From contig NZ_MBKP01000004.1 in the NCBI RefSeq assembly GCF_002243045.1, positions 1 through 64,000 on the forward strand: DNA of 64,000 bases. The letters run 5' to 3'. The DNA is from Methanolobus psychrotolerans. GTDB lineage: Archaea > Halobacteriota > Methanosarcinia > Methanosarcinales > Methanosarcinaceae. Below the pieces are notes generated by a model. The model saw only the letters and a list, made by a program, of their open reading frames with translations. It did no database searches and had not been told where the DNA came from. The position numbers were made by a program, and so were the translations under genes. Positions 36,920-47,166 of this stretch are shown here, piece by piece; positions within the stretch are counted from its first letter, which is position 1, and each line of letters begins with the position of its first letter.

Positions 36920-37159
36920 CTAATAGTTCTCTACAAGTGCCTTATGGCAGGGCATGCAGAGCACTTTCTTCCAGTGCTGGACATCTTTGTAATCGCAGGC
37001 TATTCCCATGCCGCACTTTAGTTTTATGCTGTATTCACCTTCCCATACGGGTGTTTCTTCCCTGACCAGGTGTTCCTTACAGACACCTCTCCCACAAATT
37101 ATGCAGATAGCCAATGTATCACTATCTTTCCCATTTTTTGAACATTCATAGCATTTCAT
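36920..37159 (-). CDS. DUF2180 zinc-ribbon protein (copy 2)
   Basis: A 79-residue paralogue of the neighbouring DUF2180 protein, with CYECSKNGKDSDTLAICIICGRGVC, CKEH and LCMPCHK. The ATG at 37159 is chosen because conserved sequence begins with MKCYEC; the six residues before it in the ORF track have no family match. This is the first gene of the reverse-strand redox block and is divergent from mer. Confidence 0.8.
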   Translation of the reverse strand: MKCYECSKNGKDSDTLAICIICGRGVCKEHLVREETPVWEGEYSIKLKCGMGIACDYKDVQHWKKVLCMPCHKALVENY

Positions 37160-37177
37160 GATGGTCACTCTATTCAA

Positions 37178-37497
37178 AATTCAATTTAGTCTCAAACAGT
37201 TCTCTTATTTGTTTCATATCTTTGCAGATATGTGAATGCTTATCCTGAGTAATAACTCAGTAACTCCCAACACCCTCACCTCCTGCAAATATGAACAATA
37301 TGTGAACATTATTTCTTCTGACATTTACTGGATATATCTGTAACGGTAAATGCATGTTCATTTTATACATAGTGTTAGTTTCTAGCAGTTCTTCATGATA
37401 TTACTGGCAGGCCTGATCATTTGCACTTTTGGGAGTATTTTAGTCTTGCTCTTTGCGAATTATATTTCTATGTTCTGCCAGTATCAAACCAACAAAG
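37178..37497. other. Divergent intergenic region before mer
   Basis: About 320 bases, including the two hairpins annotated separately, with no credible ORF. It must hold promoters for the reverse-strand redox block and for mer. AT-rich stretches are present but I could not choose one box A for the redox block with confidence. Confidence 0.5.
37215..37260. promoter_or_regulatory. Two adjacent hairpins/inverted repeats
   Basis: CATATCT-TTGC-AGATATG (37215-37232, 7-bp arms) and CTGAGT-AATA-ACTCAG (37245-37260, 6-bp arms) lie in tandem 55-100 bases upstream of the DUF2180 start. They could be operator sites or leader RNA structures for the redox block. There is no T-tract supporting a terminator. 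Confidence 0.35.
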
Positions 37498-37508
37498 TTT
37501 TAAATATG
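37498..37508 (+). promoter_or_regulatory. Putative mer TATA box
   Basis: TTTTAAATATG lies about 45-53 bases before the mer ATG, a good archaeal box A. A strong SD AGAGGAGG (37537-37544) precedes the ATG by 6 bases, as expected for a highly expressed methanogenesis gene. Confidence 0.5.
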
Positions 37509-37538
37509 TATAGATACCTGATTAGCAACACACTTTAG

Positions 37539-38534
<996 letters not shown>

Positions 38535-38557
38535 GAAAAGAACGTCGGAGGCAGTTA

Positions 38558-39586
38558 ATGGCCCATCCAAAGATATTAGAGGTCATTGAGCACGACGTCT
38601 GTACTGCTTGTGGGGCATGTGTTTCAGCATGCCCTGCTGGCGCAATTGTTATGAACAAGCGTGCAGAAGTCCGTGACCCTGATAATTTAGAACTGTACGT
38701 CAAAGGAGCAGCACCTAATGTATGTGAAGGATGCCTCACATGCGGCAGACTCTGTCCTGTAATTGACGGGTATATGGAAGACGAATTTGCAAATGTAAAA
38801 GAGTTTTTTGGAGCAAAGAGCACTATTAAAGGTCAGGACGGTGGAGTAACCTCAATACTGGCAAAGGCTTTGCTTGAGACTGGTACGGTAGATTGCATTG
38901 TCGGTATCACCAAGGATGATAAATGGGGTACTGAGCTTATAGTCATGACCAAACCGGAAGATGTTGACAGAACAACAGGTACCAAGTATACTTATGATTC
39001 AGTTCTATCAGCTCTCAGGGAACCATTTGAAAAATATGATAAAATAGGTGTTATTGGAGTTCCTTGTCAGGCACATGGTGCACGTCTCCTTGTTGAGAAT
39101 AACAACGACAAGATCGTTGTGATCCTTGGTCTGTTATGTATGGAAAGTTTCCATCATGATGTTATGACCGAGAAGATTGTTCCTGAGGTCATGGGACTTA
39201 ACCTTGATGATGTCGTCAAGATGGATTTCGGTAAGGGTAAATTCTGGAACTACACAAAGGACGGTGAAGCCCACAGTGTGAAGATTCCTGAAGTCGCTCA
39301 CTACGCAAGGAATCCATGTCACCACTGCTGTGATTATACATCAGTATCCGCAGATATCTCACTTGGTTCAGTCGGTACTCCTGACGGATGGAATTGTGTG
39401 CTTATACGCACAGATGTAGGCAAGAAGATATTCGAACTTGTCAAGGACAGGGTTGAGATCATGGAAGATCCAAAGCCAGGAATGGACCTCATCCAGAAAC
39501 TTGCCAAAATGAAACACGATAACAACTCAGGACACTATCTTGAAGTGTGTGAGAAGTTCACATTCGATGAATGTGGCATTCACTGA
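38558..39586 (+). CDS. fpoF: F420H2 dehydrogenase subunit FpoF
   Basis: A 342-residue FrhB/FpoF-family protein. It has two N-terminal ferredoxin-type motifs (CTACGACVSACP and CEGCLTCGRLCP) and the F420H2/FAD-binding FrhB domain (CQAHGARLLVENN, SADISLGSVG). It oxidises F420H2 and passes electrons to the Fpo complex, which reduces methanophenazine and pumps protons. In Methanosarcina fpoF lies apart from the other fpo genes and near mer, exactly as here. SD GGAGG. Confidence 0.95.
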   Translation: MAHPKILEVIEHDVCTACGACVSACPAGAIVMNKRAEVRDPDNLELYVKGAAPNVCEGCLTCGRLCPVIDGYMEDEFANVKEFFGAKSTIKGQDGGVTSILAKALLETGTVDCIVGITKDDKWGTELIVMTKPEDVDRTTGTKYTYDSVLSALREPFEKYDKIGVIGVPCQAHGARLLVENNNDKIVVILGLLCMESFHHDVMTEKIVPEVMGLNLDDVVKMDFGKGKFWNYTKDGEAHSVKIPEVAHYARNPCHHCCDYTSVSADISLGSVGTPDGWNCVLIRTDVGKKIFELVKDRVEIMEDPKPGMDLIQKLAKMKHDNNSGHYLEVCEKFTFDECGIH

Positions 39587-39598
39587 TGGTTATCATAT

Positions 39599-40117
39599 AT
39601 GTACATGAGAAGGGCGTTCTATATAGGACGCTTTCAACCATTCCATCTCGGGCATTATTCTATAATTAATGATATTGCCCGGGATGTGGATGAGGTAGTA
39701 ATTGGTATAGGAAGTGCGCAGAAAAGCCATGAGCCTATGAATCCGTTTACTGCAGGTGAGCGCGTAATGATGATCAAGCACGCTCTTGAGACAGCTGATG
39801 TGAAACATTATGCAATACCTATAGAAGACCTTCAACGGAATGCCGTGTGGGTCTCTCATATCATTTCTATGACGCCGCCTTTTGATGTAGTTTATTCTAA
39901 CAATCCGCTTGTTGTGCGTCTTTTCAAGGAAGCAGGTATCACTGTCAGGCAACCTCCCATGTACAAGAGGGAAGGTTATTCCGGCAGCGAAACAAGAAGG
40001 CGAATGTTGAATGATGAGGACTGGAGGTCTCTTGTTCCGCAGGCTGTTGCTGATGTCCTCGATGAGATAGATGGTGTGAACCGGCTTAAAAGCGTTTCAA
40101 AATCGGATATAGATTAG
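39599..40117 (+). CDS. nadM: Archaeal nicotinamide-nucleotide adenylyltransferase NadM
   Basis: A 172-residue nucleotidyltransferase with the ATP motif GRFQPFHLGHYSII (HxGH) and the C-terminal SGSETRRRM signature. It makes NAD+ from NMN and ATP. A second ATG two codons downstream (39605) is also possible. It follows fpoF after 12 bases and may be co-transcribed, but no functional link beyond redox cofactors is implied. Confidence 0.92.
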   Translation: MYMRRAFYIGRFQPFHLGHYSIINDIARDVDEVVIGIGSAQKSHEPMNPFTAGERVMMIKHALETADVKHYAIPIEDLQRNAVWVSHIISMTPPFDVVYSNNPLVVRLFKEAGITVRQPPMYKREGYSGSETRRRMLNDEDWRSLVPQAVADVLDEIDGVNRLKSVSKSDID

Positions 40118-40154
40118 GTGTTTTATATTTTCAGATCCATTTTTAGTTTTCTTT

Positions 40155-41591
40155 TTAACCCTTTCTCCACTTCGTGCCGTCATTTCCATCTTCAATGATG
40201 ATGCCTTTCTCCTTCAGTTCATCCCTGATTGCATCGGCCTTTACCCAGTCTTTACCCTCACGTGCCCTGTCCCGAAGTCCTATCATCTCCATTATTTTAT
40301 ATTCAGGTAGTCCCTCCGGTATATTTTTGTAAGCTTCATGTTCCTCCTCGCCAAATATGCCGAGTATCCCATCTATCTCTGAAATGAATTCCAGTACATC
40401 TTCAAGTGCAGCACGACTGTGCGCTTCGTTGGAAACTATATAATTTACCTTGCGGCTGAATACAAAAAGATTCCCTATCGCTTCTCTTGTATTGAAATCA
40501 TCATCCATGGAATTAATGAGTGTTTCTCTGGTCTCATTAATCAATTCCGTAAGTCTGCAATCATTTCCATCTTTATGGGCTTCATTCAGGGCATGTTTTA
40601 CGTTCGAGATTGTATTCAACAATCTCTTCCTTGCCCTGGCGGCCTCTTCCAGACTTTCCCCGCTGAAATCAATGTTGTTCCTGTAGTGTGTATAGACTAT
40701 AAAGAATCTGATAGTTCCGGGAGAAAATTTATCAAGCACTTCTTTGATGGTAAAGAAATTACCAAGGGACTTTGACATCTTTTCCTTATTGATAGTTAGA
40801 AAACCATTGTGAAGCCAGTACTTGCTGAATGGATGTTTTCCGGTGCAGCTTTCAGACTGGAGTATTTCAGCTTCATGGTGCGGAAAAATGAGGTCCATAC
40901 CGCCGCCATGTATATCCAACTGCTGCGAACCATACTTCATAGACATAACGGAGCATTCTATATGCCATCCCGGGCGACCTCTGCCCCAGGGGCTCTCCCA
41001 TCCAGTTTCTCCCTGGGGTGCAGATTTCCACAGGACAAAGTCAAGCTGGTATTTTTTATCGTTTTCAACCTCAATCCTGCCGCCGGAACCTTCCAGAAGT
41101 CCTTTCACAGTCTGGTGGCTCAGGGTCCCTATTTTCTCCTCTGATCTCATTAGGTCATAATACACATTGCCTTTGTGGGTTGAGTACGCAGTACCTTTGT
41201 TTATCAACGTTTCCACCGCTTCAATAATCTCAGGTATGTGCTCCGTTACTTTGGGCTGGGCGTCTGGAGCCAATACCCTGAGAGCTTTCATATCTTCAAT
41301 GAAAGATTCAGTAAACTTCCGGGACAGGGCAAAAAGGTCTTCACCTTTTTCTTTTGCGCGGTCTATCACCTTGTCATCGATATCCGTTATGTTGGATATA
41401 TAGTTTACATCATATCCTCTGTAAATGAGATACCGTCTTATGACATCAAAAGAAACGTAGCTTCTGGCATGTCCCAGATGACAGTGGTCATATACTGTTG
41501 GGCCACAAATATACATGTTTACTTTTTTTCCACAAAAGGGAATAAAGTTCTCCATCTCCCTTGTCAAAGTATTGTAGACCCTTAATACCAC
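40155..41591 (-). CDS. cysS: Cysteinyl-tRNA synthetase
   Basis: A 478-residue class I synthetase. The HIGH-type motif is HLGH in GPTVYDHCHLGHARSYV and the KMSKS motif is KEKMSKSLGN. The zinc-site Cys/His residues (CGPTVYDHC, WHIECSVM, HGGGMDLIFPHHEAE) are present, and the anticodon-binding helical region (GLRDRAREGKDWVKADAIRDEL) completes it. The start is GTG, seven bases after GGGAG. Many methanogens make Cys-tRNA by the SepRS/SepCysS route, and some Methanosarcinaceae also have CysRS. A tRNA-Cys gene lies 31 bases upstream in the same orientation, most likely in the same transcript. Confidence 0.96.
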   Translation of the reverse strand: MVLRVYNTLTREMENFIPFCGKKVNMYICGPTVYDHCHLGHARSYVSFDVIRRYLIYRGYDVNYISNITDIDDKVIDRAKEKGEDLFALSRKFTESFIEDMKALRVLAPDAQPKVTEHIPEIIEAVETLINKGTAYSTHKGNVYYDLMRSEEKIGTLSHQTVKGLLEGSGGRIEVENDKKYQLDFVLWKSAPQGETGWESPWGRGRPGWHIECSVMSMKYGSQQLDIHGGGMDLIFPHHEAEILQSESCTGKHPFSKYWLHNGFLTINKEKMSKSLGNFFTIKEVLDKFSPGTIRFFIVYTHYRNNIDFSGESLEEAARARKRLLNTISNVKHALNEAHKDGNDCRLTELINETRETLINSMDDDFNTREAIGNLFVFSRKVNYIVSNEAHSRAALEDVLEFISEIDGILGIFGEEEHEAYKNIPEGLPEYKIMEMIGLRDRAREGKDWVKADAIRDELKEKGIIIEDGNDGTKWRKG

Positions 41592-41622
41592 ATTAAAACT
41601 CCCACGAACTATATATGCGAAT

Positions 41623-41694
41623 GCCGAGGGGAAGATTCGAACTCCCGGAAAACCGCTCTGCAGGCGGTCACATTAGCCACTCTGTCACCTCGGC
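41623..41694 (-). tRNA. tRNA-Cys (GCA anticodon)
   Basis: Read on the reverse strand, the 72-base gene folds as a cloverleaf: acceptor GCCGAGG/CCTCGGC (7 bp), anticodon stem ACCGC/GCGGT with loop CTGCAGA (anticodon GCA), and T-arm GGGAG-TTCGAAT-CTTCC. The D-stem has three pairs (ACA/TGT) plus a G-A mismatch. CCA is not encoded. The base after the acceptor stem is A, whereas tRNA-Cys normally has U at position 73. It is transcribed towards cysS. Confidence 0.92.
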
Positions 41695-42143
41695 AAAGAA
41701 ATATCAGATTTATATTATAACTGAATACTTACTGGCAGCTTTATTTAGTTTTTGATTAATATTCATACAGTACTACTCTTTATTGCATACTTCTTAAATG
41801 AAGGACTATTGTAAAAAAGGGATGCATATCCTGAAGTTGCATTGTTTACAAGGTTTTTGAAAGTATACATAAGGATATTTTCAGTTTAAAAATAAAAACC
41901 CAGCTCATAATTTTTATTTCAACCTCCTATCATTTATATATAATAAACATTCATAATTGATATTCATGAAATATGTATTAACTACACACAAAGCCAGGTT
42001 CTATTCGATCAGTTCTCTTCAGATCTCAGGTATGTTCGATCGTCCTTGGAACTTTTCAGTTTCATAGTTACGAATAATGCAGAATTCAGGGATAGGTAGC
42101 ATGCAAGTAAAATTCACAGGTATTTTTGACATGGGGGTTTTGT
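41695..42143. other. Intergenic region between tRNA-Cys and histidine kinase
   Basis: About 450 bases, AT-rich. It holds a candidate tRNA promoter on the reverse strand, a TATA-like CATTTATATATAATAAAC near 41930 that could serve the kinase gene, and a 33-codon open frame at 41966 that lacks an SD. No gene can be supported. Confidence 0.5.
41710..41720 (-). promoter_or_regulatory. Putative TATA box for tRNA-Cys/cysS
   Basis: On the reverse strand TTATAATATAA is located about 16-26 bases before the tRNA 5' end, consistent with a box A for transcription starting at or just before the tRNA. Confidence 0.4.
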
Positions 42144-45100
42144 ATGAACATTGAAGCGTTATTGTCTCTGATAAACAATGCAGCTCTGCTTCTTGCTTTA
42201 GTTGTCCTGTACGATGTCCTTTTTTTCAATATGAATATTAACACTCGCTTAAAAGGAGCAGTAATCGGGATTTTCATTGGCATGATAGGCATTGCTTTGA
42301 TGTTAAACCCCTGGGAACTATCCTCCGGAATCTTTTTTGATACACGTTCCATTCTTCTGAGCATAACTGCTCTTTTCTTTGGTTTGATCCCAGCGGTCAT
42401 TGCAGCAGTAATTGTCGGTTTTTATCGTTTTTACGAAGGTGGTGCTGGTGCCTGGCCGGGTATCGCTGTAATAGCAAGCTCTGTGATAATAGGACTATTA
42501 TGGCGTCATTTTCATGATAGATTCAAAAAAGTCTTTAGTTGGTCCGAGTTATATATTTTAGGTATTCTGGTCCACATTGCTATGCTGATATGCATGTTAT
42601 TGCTCCCATGGTCGATTGCTATTGAAGTTTTAAGCAATGTAAGTTTTCCTGTCATGCTTGTCTATCCAATAGGTACTGTTTTACTGGGAAGCCTTCTGAA
42701 TAATCAGAATTCTCGGAAAAAAGCGTATGATATTGTAGAAGAGAATAAGGTAAAGCTTCAAAGCTTCATAGACAATGTACCTGTAGGCATTTTTCGCACC
42801 ACTTCCAAAGGAAAAATGATCCAGGCAAATCCTGAAATGGCAAAGATTGTGGGTCTGAGAACCTCAGAAGAAGCTGTTGCTTATTTTCAGGATATAGGAA
42901 CACAACTATATGTGAACCCGGATCGCCGTAATGAATTCCTGAACATCCTGAAAACTCAGGGTCATGCAGAGAATTTTGAATATGAGGCTTTAAGTGCAGA
43001 TGGCAACCACATCTGGTTATTAATGAATGCAAGAGTCAGCGATGAATTGAACGATGATGGATTCATTATCGATGGTTTTATCCTTAATATAACTGAACTG
43101 AAAAACACCGAAAAAGTACTGAAAAAAACAGAGTCCCTTTTATATGAGGTCAGCTCGATAGCTCATATCGGTGGCTGGGAATTTGATGTTTCTACTGGTG
43201 AAGGAACATGGACCTCGGAAGTTGCATGTATCCATGATGTTGATCCTTCCGATGAAACTAATAAAAATATCGGATTGAGCTTTTATGCCCCCAGCTCAAA
43301 AGAGATTATCGAGAAAGCTATCCATGATGCAATCGAAAAAGGTGAACCTTATGATGTTGAACTGGAATTGATATCTGCTAAAAAGATTCACAAATGGGTA
43401 CGTACACTTGGACGTCCGGTATTTAAAGATGGTAATGTTGTGAAGTTGACAGGCTCCATGCAGGATATAACAGAGCGTAAAATTGCCGCAGATAAGTTGC
43501 TTGAGAGCGAGGGGCGTTTCCGTGCCACTTTTGAGCAGGCAGCAGTGGGAATGTGCCAGTCAACCATGGAAGGTAGCTTCATTCAGGTCAACAAGCGTAT
43601 GTGTGATATCACAGGTTACAGTTCCAAAGAACTGCTCTCTATGAACTTCGCAGACATTACATATCCTGAGGACTACCCAAAGGAAATCTATCATGTTGAA
43701 AACATTCTTGCCGGAAAAATAAATGATTATTCCATTGAGAAAAGATATGTCTGCAAGGATGGAAAGGTCGTATGGGTAAACTTGACCGTGGCTATCGTAC
43801 GTCATCAAGATAATAAACCTTTGTATTTTATCGGTATCGTTGAGGATATTGATAAACGTAAGCATGCAGAGAAAGAAGTAAAGCATTATAATGAACGTCT
43901 TAATATGCTGCATGAGATAGATAAAGGTATAATCTCCTCTTTCTCCTCGGAACAGATTGCAAACACTGTGCTAAAACATTTGCGTAAACTCATTTCCTGT
44001 TCTCTTGCCCGTCTTATGTTAGTGGATAAGGACACAGATGAAATATTTGTCTTTGCCATGGATTCCGGTCATGTGTCTCAAATCCGTATCGGCACACGTG
44101 TGAAGCTAAATCATAATAGACAGCTTGATCAATTGCGATCCGGCAGGTCGTTGGTCTTTTCTGATCTGAGTATATTGGAGGAACCCACTTCTCCTATGGC
44201 AAGCATGTTAGTAAAAGAGGGTATATGTTCAGGTCTCAGTGTACCACTCATAATCAAAGAAGAAATGATAGGTATTCTGAATCTAGCTTCTTTCACACCT
44301 GGGTTCTTTAATCCGGACCATCAGGCAATAGTTGAAGAAGTTGCAACTCAGCTTTCAATAGCAATCCGTAACTCACATCTAAACGAGCAGGTCCGCAAGC
44401 ACACGATTGAACTGGAGAGATATGTCAAGGAGCGTACTTCACAGCTGGAAGAAGCCAACAGTGAGCTTGAGGCATTTACTTATTCAGTGTCTCACGATCT
44501 TCGTTCTCCCCTGCGGGCCATCGATGGTTTTTCAAGGATAATAATAGAAGACTATGGTTTTCTCTTTGATGAGGAAGGCAAACGCCTGTTTGATATAATC
44601 AGGACAAACACACAAAAAATGGATAAGCTCATCACGGATCTGCTGGCATTTTCCCGGATTGGCAGAAATGAAATGAATTGCATTGATATTGACATGAATG
44701 CCCTGGTAAAATCGGTTTTTGCTGATCTTATAGTGCATGAAGACAAAAAAGTTGTATTTACAGTGGCTGATCTTCCGGGTGTTTGTGCTGACCCTACGTT
44801 GATCAGGCAGTTGTGGACAAATCTTCTGTCCAATTCTTTAAAGTACAGTATGCGCAGTGAAGAGCTGATAATTGATGTGGGGGCATATGCTGAGAATGGC
44901 ATGAATGTCTATTATGTAAAGGATAATGGTGTGGGCTTTGATCCAAAGTACAGCCACAAACTCTTTGGGATATTCCAGCGTCTGCACAACGAAAAAGATT
45001 TTGAGGGGACAGGTGTGGGGCTTGCTATTGTCCAGCGTATAATTCACAGGCACGGTGGAAAGGCATGGGCTGAAGGGAAAGTAAATGAGGGTGCTACATT

Positions 45101-45149
45101 TTATTTTTCATTACCGGTAATGGAGAAAGAATATGTGTGCGGAGAATGA
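42144..45149 (+). CDS. Membrane multi-PAS/GAF sensor histidine kinase with LytS-type 5TM domain
   Basis: About 1001 residues. The N-terminus (1-190) has five or six helices with the 5TM-LYT pattern ([33 protein letters not shown]). Three PAS/PAC domains follow (about 205-325, 335-450 and 455-590), then a GAF domain (595-750), HisKA ([18 protein letters not shown], phospho-His near 783) and HATPase ([31 protein letters not shown]). It senses a ligand at the membrane and phosphorylates a response regulator. ATG 42144 is preferred over TTG 42126, which lies upstream of the GGGGG SD-like run. It overlaps the next gene by 17 bases. Confidence 0.9.
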   Translation: MNIEALLSLINNAALLLALVVLYDVLFFNMNINTRLKGAVIGIFIGMIGIALMLNPWELSSGIFFDTRSILLSITALFFGLIPAVIAAVIVGFYRFYEGGAGAWPGIAVIASSVIIGLLWRHFHDRFKKVFSWSELYILGILVHIAMLICMLLLPWSIAIEVLSNVSFPVMLVYPIGTVLLGSLLNNQNSRKKAYDIVEENKVKLQSFIDNVPVGIFRTTSKGKMIQANPEMAKIVGLRTSEEAVAYFQDIGTQLYVNPDRRNEFLNILKTQGHAENFEYEALSADGNHIWLLMNARVSDELNDDGFIIDGFILNITELKNTEKVLKKTESLLYEVSSIAHIGGWEFDVSTGEGTWTSEVACIHDVDPSDETNKNIGLSFYAPSSKEIIEKAIHDAIEKGEPYDVELELISAKKIHKWVRTLGRPVFKDGNVVKLTGSMQDITERKIAADKLLESEGRFRATFEQAAVGMCQSTMEGSFIQVNKRMCDITGYSSKELLSMNFADITYPEDYPKEIYHVENILAGKINDYSIEKRYVCKDGKVVWVNLTVAIVRHQDNKPLYFIGIVEDIDKRKHAEKEVKHYNERLNMLHEIDKGIISSFSSEQIANTVLKHLRKLISCSLARLMLVDKDTDEIFVFAMDSGHVSQIRIGTRVKLNHNRQLDQLRSGRSLVFSDLSILEEPTSPMASMLVKEGICSGLSVPLIIKEEMIGILNLASFTPGFFNPDHQAIVEEVATQLSIAIRNSHLNEQVRKHTIELERYVKERTSQLEEANSELEAFTYSVSHDLRSPLRAIDGFSRIIIEDYGFLFDEEGKRLFDIIRTNTQKMDKLITDLLAFSRIGRNEMNCIDIDMNALVKSVFADLIVHEDKKVVFTVADLPGVCADPTLIRQLWTNLLSNSLKYSMRSEELIIDVGAYAENGMNVYYVKDNGVGFDPKYSHKLFGIFQRLHNEKDFEGTGVGLAIVQRIIHRHGGKAWAEGKVNEGATFYFSLPVMEKEYVCGE

Positions 45150-45579
45150 AGTAGAGATCTTACTTGTGGAAGACAACTCCAATGATGCAGAGTTGGCTCT
45201 GAGGGCTTTGAAAAAGAATAATATTGCAAACAATATAGTTGTTCTTGGGGATGGTGAACAGGCTCTTGATTTTATCTACGGCCGGGGAGAGTTTGCGGAC
45301 AGGGATGTAAATGCACATCCCCGTTTGATTCTCCTTGACCTGAAGCTCCCAAAGATTGATGGGCTTGAGGTTCTGAAAGTAATAAAAAGTGACATGGATA
45401 CTAAAGCCATCCCGGTTGTTATGCTGACATCTTCAAAGGAAGAATGTGATATTGTGGAGAGCTATCGCCTGGGTGTGAATAGTTATATTGTAAAACCTGT
45501 AGATTTTGACAACTTTGTAGAATCTATTAATAAGATTGGTTTTTACTGGTTACTTATGAATGAATTTAAAAGGTGCTAG
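45133..45579 (+). CDS. Single-domain response regulator (Rcp1-like)
   Basis: A 148-residue stand-alone receiver with acidic pocket EDNSNDAE, phospho-acceptor Asp in LILLDLKLP, the MLTSS Thr/Ser and Lys in YIVKPVD, and the C-terminal [11 protein letters not shown] typical of Rcp1-like regulators paired with PAS or phytochrome kinases. There is no output domain. The start lies within the end of the upstream kinase gene, so translation is coupled and the kinase is the likely phosphodonor. Confidence 0.92.
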   Translation: MCAENEVEILLVEDNSNDAELALRALKKNNIANNIVVLGDGEQALDFIYGRGEFADRDVNAHPRLILLDLKLPKIDGLEVLKVIKSDMDTKAIPVVMLTSSKEECDIVESYRLGVNSYIVKPVDFDNFVESINKIGFYWLLMNEFKRC

Positions 45580-45591
45580 AGGTCCACACCT

Positions 45592-47166
45592 ATGGGAAAC
45601 GATTCTAATATCCATATTTTGTTTGTTGAGGATATTCCCTCAGATACTGAATTGGCAGAAAGGATTCTTATAAAGGATGGAATACAATTCCAGTCAAGAA
45701 GAGTGGAAACAAGTGAGGATTTTTCAAGGGAACTTGCAGAATTTGCTCCTGATCTGGTGATATCGGATTATAGTCTTCCTGCGTTTGATGGTATGCAGGC
45801 ACTGAAGATTTTGCAGGAATTTGACGAGAAGATACCTTTTATAATCTTCACTGGTTCTTTGAATGAAGAAACAGCTGTCACATGCATGAAGGCAGGAGCA
45901 ACCGATTATGTTCTGAAGGATCGGATAAGAAGACTGTCGTTCTCTGTCAGGGAAGCCCTTGATAAAAAAGCTGCTCTTATGGCACAGGAAAGAGCAGAGT
46001 CTTCGCTTTTGAAAAGTGAGGAAAGGCTTAAACTTGCAATGGAAGTCTCAAAGCAAGGTTTCTGGGACTGGGATATGGACACAAACGATGCATATTTCAG
46101 TTCTGGCTGGTACTCCATACTAGGTTATGATCAGGATGAGCTTCCCAGGACATTTGAAACATGGAAATCCCTTCTCCACCCAGATGATCGTGAGTTTATA
46201 GTTTCAACATTACTGGGGCAGCTAACCAAGCTGGAGGTTTTCCAGATGGATTTTAGAATGCAATCCCGGTCAGGGGGATGGATATGGGTGACAGGCCGTG
46301 GGAAACCGTTTGATGTAGATCAAAATGGTGTTCCTCACCGGGCTATCGGGACTTTCATTGACATAACCAGCAGAAAGCTTGCTGAACAACAGATGTTGCG
46401 CGCAAGGATAGCTGCAGAAGAAGCCAACCGTTATAAAAATGAGCTACTGGCAAACATTAGCCACGAACTGAGGACTCCATTGAGTTCTGTAATAGGTTTT
46501 TCAGACGTGTTGCTGGAAGGCTTATCGGGCAATTTGAACCAGACACAGAAGAAACATGCATTGTCAATCTACAAAAGTGGTAACAGATTGCTTGAGCTTA
46601 TTAATAAGATGCTGGACCTTTCCAGAATAGAGTCAGGGCAAATGGACCTTAGTTTTGAGAGCTTCGATCCAAGGTATGTCCTGTCTGTAGTTCTCAGCAG
46701 AACCCGTTCAATGGCAGCCAAAAAGGGTATTGTTATCATCACAAGGATAGACCCGAATCTGATAGAGCTAATAGCCGATGTTGATAAAATAACAGAGATC
46801 CTTTATAATCTGGTGGAAAATTCTCTGAAATTCACGCAAGAAGGTGGCAAAGTATCAATAAATATACAAAAAGAAGGTGACAGTATATTCATATCTGTTT
46901 CAGATACCGGGATTGGTATAAAAGAAAATGACAAGGAAAGGATATTTGAGCCTTTTGTACAGGTAGATGGTTCAGCAAGCCGTACGCACGGGGGTATAGG
47001 TTTGGGCCTAATGCTTGTCCGGGAATATACAAAAATGCATAATGGTGAGATCCGGATGGAAAGCGATTATGGTAAAGGCAGTACATTCACTCTGAAATTA
47101 CCGGTATGTCCAAAAGATAATTCCTGGCAGATTTTTCAGGAAAAAAGTGTTAGGGATGACATCTAA
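45592..47166 (+). CDS. Hybrid REC-PAS-histidine kinase
   Basis: A 524-residue soluble protein. The receiver domain comes first (about 7-125; EDIPSDTE, phospho-Asp in LVISDYSLP, KDRIRR), then a PAS/PAC domain (140-265; GFWDWDMDTNDAYFSSGWYSI), HisKA (LLANISHELRTPLSSVIGF, about 285) and HATPase (NLVENSLKFT, DTGIGIKENDKERIFEPF, GGIGLGLMLV). REC before kinase suggests that it is switched by phosphotransfer from the upstream kinase, forming a chain of kinase, regulator and kinase. It is 12 bases after the response regulator. The final target is not encoded here. Confidence 0.92.
   Translation: MGNDSNIHILFVEDIPSDTELAERILIKDGIQFQSRRVETSEDFSRELAEFAPDLVISDYSLPAFDGMQALKILQEFDEKIPFIIFTGSLNEETAVTCMKAGATDYVLKDRIRRLSFSVREALDKKAALMAQERAESSLLKSEERLKLAMEVSKQGFWDWDMDTNDAYFSSGWYSILGYDQDELPRTFETWKSLLHPDDREFIVSTLLGQLTKLEVFQMDFRMQSRSGGWIWVTGRGKPFDVDQNGVPHRAIGTFIDITSRKLAEQQMLRARIAAEEANRYKNELLANISHELRTPLSSVIGFSDVLLEGLSGNLNQTQKKHALSIYKSGNRLLELINKMLDLSRIESGQMDLSFESFDPRYVLSVVLSRTRSMAAKKGIVIITRIDPNLIELIADVDKITEILYNLVENSLKFTQEGGKVSINIQKEGDSIFISVSDTGIGIKENDKERIFEPFVQVDGSASRTHGGIGLGLMLVREYTKMHNGEIRMESDYGKGSTFTLKLPVCPKDNSWQIFQEKSVRDDI

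Noticed and set aside
41966-42067. 33-codon ORF (MKYVLTTHKARF...) upstream of the histidine kinase
   Set aside because: It has no SD and no recognisable product; only a TATA-like stretch lies upstream. Chance ORF is more likely than a leader peptide.
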